DNA from: CAYTGM01 sp964437365
GTDB taxonomy: Bacteria; Sumerlaeota; Sumerlaeia; SLMS01
DNA length: 64,000 bases
Assembly (NCBI GenBank): GCA_964437365.1
Contig: CAYTGM010000009.1
Span: 1-64,000, forward strand
Direction: 5' to 3'
Positions 52,641 through 61,414 of the stretch are shown one piece after another. Both the position numbers and the translations under genes were made by a program. The notes beneath the pieces are model-generated. The model saw only the letters and a program-made list of their open reading frames with translations. It made no database searches and had not been told where the DNA came from. The stretch's first letter is position 1, and each line of letters begins with the position of its first letter.

Positions 52641-55600
52641 TGAGGTTGATCCTTTCTCTGCTTCTGTTGAGTGCTCTTTCCTCCGTCTATGCAGACCCAC
52701 AAGTTCAACTTGTTGTCACTCACCCCTCTAATGACTACCAGCCAACTTTCTCTTCATCCACGGAACAGCTTGTATTTGTAAGTGAGCGCGGTGGCTTTCC
52801 TGGCTTATACCAGAAACAGCTGGGAAGAGTAGACTTTAACCCCGAACAGGCACTTTACCCCTACCCTGGAAGAACACTCCAACCAGCGTTTTCTCCTGAC
52901 GGAAACTTCCTCGCCTTCTACTCTCAAAGATTTGATGCCCTGGGAGATGTGCTATACGTCAAATCAGGCGGCACAACCCCCAGGGTGGTCCCTGTGGAAA
53001 CCAGTGTAGACAAAGATCCATGGTTTCACTCTGACAACAGGACACTGTTCTTTTCAAGCTCAGCCCTCGGGAAACGGTCAGAGCCGAAAGCCTTCGACGT
53101 TCAATCGCAGTCTTTTACAGAAGTCGTTCCTGACGAGTACTACCTTCAAAACTATCCAAGGTTCCCAATTCAATCCATTGATTCATCGCGGACCGCTGCC
53201 CTCCTTTATTCCGATGATACCAATATGAACGGCCAACTGGGCGAGGGAGACCGTGCATCTGTCTGGCTCCTGAAGGGCGACAAATGGTTTCAATCCAGCT
53301 TTCCACTTCAGGAATCCAACGGCATTGCTCACGATCAATCATCTGGAAGAGTCTATATCGGCGTAAACTTGAAGGGGAACCTGGATATTGGCTATATCGA
53401 TCTTACCCATATTCTCCGTAGCGACATCAGTGCATCGGAACTCCTATCCCTCGCGACAGAGGAACTCGACTCAATAGACCCCGATCCTGACCGCGCTATC
53501 GTCCTTCTTAGAGCTGCCTGGATGAAAGCGGATACTCTTCAACTGCGTCAGGAAGCAGGGCTCAATTACTTACGCACGCTCAACCTTTATGAGAGACACT
53601 GGCAAGCCTGGAAAGAAGCAAGCTACCTGATCGCAAGAGCCGACTTCCAACCTCTTCCATTGGAATTTCGCGTCGAACTGTTTGTTGGCGAGTTGGCAAT
53701 TACCCAGGATGCCGATATACGCTTCTCTATAGAACGAGAATTAGAATATCTTTTAAATCAACTGGAGACTGAAGAACGCTATGCGAGTGTCGCTCAAGCA
53801 ACACTTGCCCTCGCTAGATCTTATGCACGAAACGACAACCCGGCAAAAGCTCTCGAATCGACAGCTGAAGTCTTGAGGAAACATCAAGAGCACCTGTCAC
53901 CGATAATTAAGGCTGAGATTCTTCTGTTCCGGTCTAACCTGTTTCTTGAAAGAGGCCTTGGCACAGAGTCGCGAGAAACCCTCCTCAAGGTATTTGATGA
54001 GGATATAGACAACCAGGCTTTGCTCGATGATATCTCCAGAAGAATCATACGCATCGAGAGAAGCCTTCACTCAACTCTCGATGAACTTCTCTTTTCTTTT
54101 CGCTCAATCTACAACCGACCGAACCTCAACCCCATTCTGAAAAACCAGCTTCGTCTTGAGGAAGCGAAACTCCTTTTCGAACAGGGGCAAACGACAGAAC
54201 CCATTGATATTCTTCGTGAAGTTGCAGAAGACTATGAAACCACGCCACTCCCGTCACTGGAGGCAGCCCTGATTCTTGGCGACCGACTGGAAAATGAGAA
54301 AGCCTACAGGTCGGCTGTCGAGATATATGGAAGAATCGTCCGAGAGATCCCAGTAGGTCAATCAACGCTCCTCGACCGCCTGCGAGCGACGGCATTCAAT
54401 CGACTCGTCAAATACTATCTCGTTCGAGCCCGACGGGAATTACTTCTCGGTGATCCGCTGATTGCCGCATCAACCTGTGACACGGTTCTAGAAATTTCAC
54501 CTGAAGAGGTTGGTGCCTGGAGGCTCAAAGTTCAGGCTCAATCCGATAGAATTGAATTTCTTCAGCGCTGGGAAAAGCAGCTCAAGAAAAGCATTCGGGA
54601 TGAACCTTCGGCTCTTCAGTTCTACAAGCTGGCACTGGTGCAGTCATATATCAAACCAGACTCAAGAGATGCAGAGAAATCTGTCTTGAGAGCCATCACT
54701 CTAAAGTCAGACGTACCTCATTTCTACCTGCTCCTGGGTTTTCTCCTCGAGCAGCGATTCCGTGAAGAGCAGTCACGCGGGAACACAGAATGGAAAACAA
54801 TGGAAGAGGCATCTGTGGCTTACGAACAGGCGTCTCTACTCTCGATAGACGACAGAGATCCGCTTATTCGAGCGGATGCGTTGCTCAACAGAGGAAACGC
54901 TTCGCTTTTGCTTCAGCAATACGCCAATGCTTTTCGAAGTTATACAGAGCGTTCCCGAATGGACATCCCCTTTCCGGATCCACGAACAGAGTTTCTTTTC
55001 TATCGTAACTCTGGTATAGCCGGATACAGGTCATTGCATCCAAACAGTTCCATTTTATCGTTTCAAACTGCACGCAAGCTCCTCGTTCCTCTTGAAGAAA
55101 AAGACTACATGGACAGCCAAAGCATTCAGGATCTTAGAAATGAGCTCATCGGTCGCGAAGCTCTCTCCTTGATGGATCTCGGAAAAGATGAGGAAGCTGC
55201 GGCACTTTTCGGTGAACTGTCCGCCCGTGAAACTCAGGGTTCACTGAATGCGATTCGTGCGCAGAGAAATGAAGCCATCTCACTTTTTATATCAGCGAAA
55301 AACAAAACGAATCCTGAAAGTTATGATATACAAAATGAAGTGTTGAGGATTACAGAGTCTGCTTTGACCAACCTGGAGGGTATAGAAGTCACAGAAATAA
55401 AGAAACGTCGCGTAGGCGCTCTGTTCAACATGGATATCGCCTTCGAGGGTGACGCTGTTGAAGGTGGTGCTTTGATTGATCTCGACCTTGAAGATGAGCG
55501 CCGTCTGCTGCTCGGGATCCGTTCCCAGGTCTTGAGAGACCTTGGCCTTTTCGATCAGGCAATTGAAACGCTTGAAGCTCAGGTCAGAAGCACCCGTGCG

Positions 55601-58600
55601 AACTCATCTCTAAAGCTTCCTTACAGAAAGTCTGTTCTTGTATTGTCGCAAGACCAGTTGGCATCGCTCTATCAGGAACGAGGTGATTTTGACTCGGCCT
55701 GGGTGATCAGCATAGCCGGTGTGAAAGATACACGGTTTCTCGTCGATTCACAAGAGTATATAAACATAGAAGCCCTGACACGCCTTCTTGCCAAGTGCGC
55801 AGAACTTGCTGTGCAGAAGCCAGAACTTTTGGTTGCTGACGAGGAAAATGAACTGCGCTGGCTCTACGGTTCGTCTTTCTCTGAGCTTCCTTTGCCAGCC
55901 ACCAGGTTCTTGATTGAATCAGTAAGAAGAGTCATGGAGATGAAAGATCCTCTTCTGCCTGAAGGCGATGAAGGTCTCGTAAGAAATGAGATTCAGGAAG
56001 CACGACTACTATACGCACTTTCTCTGGCATTGAATAACGAGCTTCGCTCTCTTACAGAACCAGATTCGAACGACACAGGCATGACATTGATTCGGAGCGC
56101 TCAAAGAAGAGTTTCGCTGGCAAGCGAGCTAGCCAAAACGACTGAGACTCTCGAAGAAAAATGGAGATCATCGGATACTCCTCATCAAATCGGGAGCCTG
56201 TATTTTCTTACTGCTGGCTTTACTATACAATCTCTCGCACTCTCTGGCCTACCTCAAGAAGCTGACAATCTCCTCGATGCGTCTCTTGCCAAGGCCAGCG
56301 AAAACGGCTATACAGAATACCGCTGGTATCTTCTAGGTCAGAGGGCAGTGGCTTCTCATCACCATAATCAATCGAAGGTCACACTGGCTGAGAAAGCACT
56401 TGAGGAAGCACTTGATTATTCGAAACCCTGGTCCACCAACTTTGCTGACAGAATACCTTTTCAGTTCCTTTCAGACCTCGAGATTGCATGTTTTGATTCT
56501 ATTATACAGGATGCAGACCCGCAAGCAATCTGGAACTTGAAGGAAAAATGGATCGATCTATACCAGCGCTATACCAGTGAGAACCTCAGCCTCTCCCCGT
56601 CTTTCAGTGAAGAATCTGAATGGACGTTGGGGTTTCTGAAGAAAAGAGACAATTTCCGAGAGCTCTTATTGACCCTGCGAAGGACACCTTTCGCGCGCAT
56701 CGACGTTCGTGCTCGCCTGAGAGGCAACCTTGAGGTTCTTTCCAGAGAACTCGCTGAACATCTGGAAGAAGGAAAATCCACGGAATTCTCCTCCGCCACA
56801 TTCTATGCACCGAACGCCGAAGGGTACGAGATCATTGACCTCCTTCTGGAACCACCCTTTCCATTGAACAAAGAACCTGTCTTTGTTGCAACGATTCCAG
56901 GAAAGAAAAACGACTCCTTCCTCATCCTCGATAGTACTTCGGACCGCATCGTTGAGAACCTCAATAGCATAAGCGACGATCAGCAGGTCTATATTCTCGG
57001 ACAAGCTCCTGAAGAAATGTCCACAGCCATCTCCCTGATCGATGGTGAGTCCCTCTTTAGAAGATATTACAGTCTCAATATCAATAAAGATGAATTTGCT
57101 GTATCACTCGCCCCGGGCACAACAACCCTCGACTCCGAAACACTGCGTGAACTTGCAATAACTTCAGGCGTCAATGATGTCATCTTCGAAAGCATAAGTT
57201 CCTTGAACCCGGGAAACTGGAGATTATCGACACCAGAATTGTCGCTGTCCGGGTTATTGAACTCCGCACCACTTTCACGTTCCTTCACGTTTCGAACTTC
57301 TTCGACCTCTGTATCAGTTTTCGATGAAAATCTGTATGAAAACAGCCTTAATCTTGCAGTCTATCTGGAGGCAAAGAATATAGATTCGTTTGAAATGAAT
57401 GGGAATCGCTGGTTGTCTCATGAACTTACTCCGGAAAACAATCCCGAGCTCGCCAAAGAACAGATCCAGGAAACCCAGCAGAGAATACTCGAGGCCTACA
57501 ATCGGGACGACCTTAGCTCATCTATACATTGGCTTCAGAGAACCATTTATCTTAAGAACAGTATTCAAATGAAGGAAGGGCTGGCAGAGGATTACCGCAC
57601 TCTTGCAATTCTGAACAGCAATATCGCACGCTGGAATGCTGCTTATAATGCAGCGAAGGAATTCGAGGGTGCTCTGGACAAGCTTGACGAGGAGCAGGCA
57701 CTATTCATTGCAAGACTTGCAGTGCGTGCCGACAAAATCGAGGATGCCAACGAGCGCTATCTTAGCCTGATTAAGAATGCTGACCCAGCTCCGTCACTTC
57801 TATACATGAAAGAACTCGCGATCTTCCTTGAAAACTCTCAACTTTTCCCTGACGCCTACCGACTTGGTGAGGACATCATATCTCTTGCCGAAAAGGAAAG
57901 TGAAGAGGACCTGCTTTTCGAGCAGTATATCCGCTCTTCACGTATCTTGAGAATCTATCTTAATCGTTATACAGATGCAAGAAGGTACTTAAACGAGGCT
58001 CTAAATCTCGCTGAGAAAAACAACTCTGTGAAGGAAATCTTTGAAGCCCAGATCAACCTTGCCCGCCTGGATCTTAATCAGGGGTTTTTCGAAGACGCGA
58101 AGGAGCGCCTTGAACAATTGGAGTCAACGGATGATCCGCGCGAGCTCTCACAGGTACTTCTGGAGCAGGCAAACCTCTCCTGGTACCAGGGTGATTACCA
58201 GAAGGCGTTTATGGCCTCTCAAGAAGCAAAAGCCATAGCGGAGAACGTGGATTCAGAGGGTCTGAGGATCGCTATCGGAAATGTGGAAGGATTGATTTCC
58301 TGGAGCCTGAATGATATACCAACGGCTCTTCGTGAATTAAAACAAGCTCTCGAATATGCCGTAGACGCAAAGTTACCAGGAGAGATTGCATCCACGAACA
58401 ACAACATCGGTCTTGTATATCGCACAACCGACGCGTACGAAGAGGCACTGAACTGGTTCCGACGCGCATTGCAGTCAGATATCTCCAGTAGCAACCGGTG
58501 GGGAGAATCATACAGCTCAAGAAACCTGGGCATTACATATCAGCTGATGGGAGAATATGGAACAGCACTTGACTACCTCAATGAAGCATTAAGTCTCTCG

Positions 58601-60271
58601 CAGGAAATTGGAGATCCCGTTAATGAAACAAAGGCCCTCCTCGCTCTTGGCGATACATACTACGAGATTGAAGATTTTCAGCAGGCAAAATCGTTCTATA
58701 CAAATGCGCTGAATAAGTCAGAAGAGCTTCTGCTCCGGGAAGTCACCTGGAGAGCGATGCACGGCCTCGCACGATTGTCTTCTGTAGAGAATGAAACGGC
58801 GCAGTCCATTCAGCAGTATAAAGAGACCGTCAAGTTTATTGATTCCATGCGGGCTTCTATACGTGTAGAAGAGTTTCAAAATGGATTCCTTGTCGACAAA
58901 CAGCAGGTCTACGACGAGCTCATCGCCTTGCAGATTTCAGAAGGTACACACCTGGATGCTTTTAGAACCTCGGAAAGTGCGAGAGGTCGAAACTTTATCG
59001 ACCTTCTGGGGAATCGATCTTTTCTCCCAGCAAGACCAGTTGATCAGGATCTCATTGAACGGGAACGTAAGCTGCGCTCTGAACTCGAAAAGGCTCAAAG
59101 AGCACTCATTGAAGCGCGCCAAAGTAATCAGTCCAACATTCAAGACCTTGAGAATTCTGTCAACAATCTTGAGTCCGTCTATACTAACCATTTGATCCTA
59201 ATGCGGGAAAACGCACCACAGCTTTCCTCTTTCGTTTCTGTTCAGCCTGCCACCATCGAGGAAATTCGATCTCTTCTTGATAATGAAACAGCGCTTGTTG
59301 TCTATCACCTCCTGGAATCAGGCCCGGTGAGCTGGGTGCTGACAAGAGACCAGATCACCTTTCACGACTTGCGACTAACGACGAGAGATGAAGTCGCAGA
59401 CAGTGTGAGTCGGTTGAGAATTGGTATTCAGAACATTGAGAATGTCGACCCAGTCATTACGGAGTTGTCTGACGTACTTTGGAGACCACTTGAAGCCCGT
59501 CTTTCGAATATCCGTAACGTGGGAATCGTACCTCACCAGGCTCTTCATACGCTCCCCTTCGCAACTATCCGAAACGCGGATGAGAGGTACCTTATCGACA
59601 GGTTCGCTCTCTTTTATTCACCAAGTGCCAGCCTTTTGCGCTATACGATTAAAGCACCTGAGGAAAGATCGGCTCTGCAGCGTGTCCTCGCCATTGGTAA
59701 CCCTTACATCGGATCTGAAGCCTACAATCTTCCCTTCGCGGAGAAGGAAGCGGAACGGCTTCAGTTTTCCTTTGATGAAATCACGATCTTAAAGCAGGAG
59801 GAAGCTACCGAGTCCTGGTTTATTTCCAATGCAGATCAATACGGGGTGATTCACATCGCCGGACATGGCGAGTACCTCAAAGACTTGCCGATGAGCAGCT
59901 TTCTCTATCTTGCTGCCGATGAGCAGAATGATGGAAAGTTGACCGCCTCGGAGATTTTTCAATTGGAGATCAAAGCGGACCTGGTCGCCCTTTCCGCCTG
60001 TCAGTCCGGTCTCGGTGAAATAAGCGCGGGGGATGAGATCATCGGACTTAATCGTGCCTTCGTCTATGCGGGAACAAGTCAGCTGATTTCCACTCTGTGG
60101 CGCGTTGATGATGTTGCAACGGCACTTCTGTTTAAGTATTTCTATCGTTCTCCTGATGATATGCAGCGCGCTGAGGCTGTACGACAGGCCCAGCTCACAC
60201 TCAAAGCACGCCCTCAATATTCACACCCGGTCTACTGGGCGGGGATTACTCTCACAGGGGACTGGAAGTAA
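52637..60271 (+). CDS. Giant exported PD40/TPR/CHAT protease (2544 aa)
   Basis: A signal peptide (MMRLILSLLLLSALSSVYA) opens the longest ORF of the window. Residues about 25-250 have beta-propeller-like (PD40/TolB) repeats: DYQPTFSSSTEQLVFVSERG, LQPAFSPDGNFLAFYS, DKDPWFHSDNRTLFFSS. A long helical region from about 260 to 2100 contains many TPR units, clearest at about 1890-2040 (EIASTNNNIGLVYRTTDAYEEALNWFRRAL). A coiled segment precedes a C-terminal CHAT domain (about 2180-2540) with IHIAGHGEY (catalytic His2410) and LVALSACQSGLG (catalytic Cys2455). CHAT domains are caspase-like peptidases, usually cytosolic. Targets are unknown. Its first ATG overlaps the lipoprotein stop by 4 bp; last gene of the cluster. 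Confidence 0.88.
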   Translation: MMRLILSLLLLSALSSVYADPQVQLVVTHPSNDYQPTFSSSTEQLVFVSERGGFPGLYQKQLGRVDFNPEQALYPYPGRTLQPAFSPDGNFLAFYSQRFDALGDVLYVKSGGTTPRVVPVETSVDKDPWFHSDNRTLFFSSSALGKRSEPKAFDVQSQSFTEVVPDEYYLQNYPRFPIQSIDSSRTAALLYSDDTNMNGQLGEGDRASVWLLKGDKWFQSSFPLQESNGIAHDQSSGRVYIGVNLKGNLDIGYIDLTHILRSDISASELLSLATEELDSIDPDPDRAIVLLRAAWMKADTLQLRQEAGLNYLRTLNLYERHWQAWKEASYLIARADFQPLPLEFRVELFVGELAITQDADIRFSIERELEYLLNQLETEERYASVAQATLALARSYARNDNPAKALESTAEVLRKHQEHLSPIIKAEILLFRSNLFLERGLGTESRETLLKVFDEDIDNQALLDDISRRIIRIERSLHSTLDELLFSFRSIYNRPNLNPILKNQLRLEEAKLLFEQGQTTEPIDILREVAEDYETTPLPSLEAALILGDRLENEKAYRSAVEIYGRIVREIPVGQSTLLDRLRATAFNRLVKYYLVRARRELLLGDPLIAASTCDTVLEISPEEVGAWRLKVQAQSDRIEFLQRWEKQLKKSIRDEPSALQFYKLALVQSYIKPDSRDAEKSVLRAITLKSDVPHFYLLLGFLLEQRFREEQSRGNTEWKTMEEASVAYEQASLLSIDDRDPLIRADALLNRGNASLLLQQYANAFRSYTERSRMDIPFPDPRTEFLFYRNSGIAGYRSLHPNSSILSFQTARKLLVPLEEKDYMDSQSIQDLRNELIGREALSLMDLGKDEEAAALFGELSARETQGSLNAIRAQRNEAISLFISAKNKTNPESYDIQNEVLRITESALTNLEGIEVTEIKKRRVGALFNMDIAFEGDAVEGGALIDLDLEDERRLLLGIRSQVLRDLGLFDQAIETLEAQVRSTRANSSLKLPYRKSVLVLSQDQLASLYQERGDFDSAWVISIAGVKDTRFLVDSQEYINIEALTRLLAKCAELAVQKPELLVADEENELRWLYGSSFSELPLPATRFLIESVRRVMEMKDPLLPEGDEGLVRNEIQEARLLYALSLALNNELRSLTEPDSNDTGMTLIRSAQRRVSLASELAKTTETLEEKWRSSDTPHQIGSLYFLTAGFTIQSLALSGLPQEADNLLDASLAKASENGYTEYRWYLLGQRAVASHHHNQSKVTLAEKALEEALDYSKPWSTNFADRIPFQFLSDLEIACFDSIIQDADPQAIWNLKEKWIDLYQRYTSENLSLSPSFSEESEWTLGFLKKRDNFRELLLTLRRTPFARIDVRARLRGNLEVLSRELAEHLEEGKSTEFSSATFYAPNAEGYEIIDLLLEPPFPLNKEPVFVATIPGKKNDSFLILDSTSDRIVENLNSISDDQQVYILGQAPEEMSTAISLIDGESLFRRYYSLNINKDEFAVSLAPGTTTLDSETLRELAITSGVNDVIFESISSLNPGNWRLSTPELSLSGLLNSAPLSRSFTFRTSSTSVSVFDENLYENSLNLAVYLEAKNIDSFEMNGNRWLSHELTPENNPELAKEQIQETQQRILEAYNRDDLSSSIHWLQRTIYLKNSIQMKEGLAEDYRTLAILNSNIARWNAAYNAAKEFEGALDKLDEEQALFIARLAVRADKIEDANERYLSLIKNADPAPSLLYMKELAIFLENSQLFPDAYRLGEDIISLAEKESEEDLLFEQYIRSSRILRIYLNRYTDARRYLNEALNLAEKNNSVKEIFEAQINLARLDLNQGFFEDAKERLEQLESTDDPRELSQVLLEQANLSWYQGDYQKAFMASQEAKAIAENVDSEGLRIAIGNVEGLISWSLNDIPTALRELKQALEYAVDAKLPGEIASTNNNIGLVYRTTDAYEEALNWFRRALQSDISSSNRWGESYSSRNLGITYQLMGEYGTALDYLNEALSLSQEIGDPVNETKALLALGDTYYEIEDFQQAKSFYTNALNKSEELLLREVTWRAMHGLARLSSVENETAQSIQQYKETVKFIDSMRASIRVEEFQNGFLVDKQQVYDELIALQISEGTHLDAFRTSESARGRNFIDLLGNRSFLPARPVDQDLIERERKLRSELEKAQRALIEARQSNQSNIQDLENSVNNLESVYTNHLILMRENAPQLSSFVSVQPATIEEIRSLLDNETALVVYHLLESGPVSWVLTRDQITFHDLRLTTRDEVADSVSRLRIGIQNIENVDPVITELSDVLWRPLEARLSNIRNVGIVPHQALHTLPFATIRNADERYLIDRFALFYSPSASLLRYTIKAPEERSALQRVLAIGNPYIGSEAYNLPFAEKEAERLQFSFDEITILKQEEATESWFISNADQYGVIHIAGHGEYLKDLPMSSFLYLAADEQNDGKLTASEIFQLEIKADLVALSACQSGLGEISAGDEIIGLNRAFVYAGTSQLISTLWRVDDVATALLFKYFYRSPDDMQRAEAVRQAQLTLKARPQYSHPVYWAGITLTGDWK

Positions 60272-60354
60272 AATAGCGCTTCTGAGTTCTTGACCCACTT
60301 CGCCCTGAACCTTCTCATGCCTTCGGGTCAGAAGAAGTACTATATTCAAGCAGG

Positions 60355-61251
60355 ATGATTTGCGTGGAAGAAAAAAAGGAAAAACCACTCGGCAGCAAGA
60401 AGAACTGGGCTTTCGATATCGGACTGGGGATGCTCCGCTCAGTCATTTTTGGAGATTCCACGCGCAAACCATTTTGGAGTTACAAGCACTGGTATCAGCA
60501 GAGAAACTTTTTCAAGGAGCACGGCCAGCCTCTTGATGTCTTCCGTAACCTGGAGTATAATTATGCTGAATGGGCCATGGCCGCCAAGCCAGGGCATAAA
60601 GTTGCTGACATTGGAACCGGTCATACCGTCTTCGCTGGTTACCTTGCACAGAAATTCCAGACGTCGCTCCTGGCGATTGACTATGATCGCTATTGTGAAG
60701 GGTTCCAGCGAGAGTTCATGTCCAAGCTCGGCCACGATGACTTTGATCTGCTTTTCACCGACGCAACAAAGACCGATCTCCCCGATGCTACCTTTGATCG
60801 TATTCTCGCTGTTTCTGTCATCGAGCATTTTCCCGAGGACGGAGATATACGCTTCGTGAAAGAAGCCGCGCGTCTTTTGAAACCTGGCGGCCGTCTCGTG
60901 ATTACTGTCCCGGCTGACCATACCTACATGGAGAGCGAACAGGTCACCCATTATCACGGTTTCGAACGACGCTATGATGAAGAAGCTCTCTACCAGCGCC
61001 TGGTCGCTCCCTCCGGATTGTTTCTTCGAAACGTCTACTATATGAACCAGAGGCCAAATAGCCTCGCAGGACGCAAACTCACCAAAAAGTACTCCTCACT
61101 CGATCAGTTCTTCGGAGTCTGGTATGAGGAGCGAAACAATATGTCCTATTCAGACTACTCCATATTTGTCACTCGAACCCTCCTTGATGTTTCCAATCGT
61201 CCTGATAACACAGTTTGCGGAGCGATGCTCAGCCTTGAGAAAGAGCATTGA
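60355..61251 (+). CDS. Class I SAM-dependent methyltransferase
   Basis: About 298 residues. Motif I is VADIGTGHTVFAGYLAQ, the acidic residue after it is in AIDYDRY, and FDRILAVSVIEHFPEDGD with LLKPGGRLVITVPADH are the later motifs, as in Methyltransf_11/25. The N-terminal 90 residues (FGDSTRKPFWSYKHWYQQRNFFKEHGQ) are typical of methyltransferases acting on small molecules or glycolipids. The start is uncertain: GTG at 60364 has AGGA 8 nt upstream and gives MEEKKEKPL. It stands alone 83 bp after the CHAT gene. Substrate unknown. Confidence 0.82.
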   Translation: MICVEEKKEKPLGSKKNWAFDIGLGMLRSVIFGDSTRKPFWSYKHWYQQRNFFKEHGQPLDVFRNLEYNYAEWAMAAKPGHKVADIGTGHTVFAGYLAQKFQTSLLAIDYDRYCEGFQREFMSKLGHDDFDLLFTDATKTDLPDATFDRILAVSVIEHFPEDGDIRFVKEAARLLKPGGRLVITVPADHTYMESEQVTHYHGFERRYDEEALYQRLVAPSGLFLRNVYYMNQRPNSLAGRKLTKKYSSLDQFFGVWYEERNNMSYSDYSIFVTRTLLDVSNRPDNTVCGAMLSLEKEH

Positions 61252-61414
61252 TTCTTCTCTACTTATACAATTTGAGGCCGTTTTGACCAATCCTTGCCTG
61301 AATAAGTGCCGTCCAGAAAAGTAACATACAAAACGACGATCTCTACTTGCCGGTGAGCCAAGCCGTCGTAAGAATCGTTCAACTTGAAAAAATACGACTT
61401 CTCTGGAATTCACA

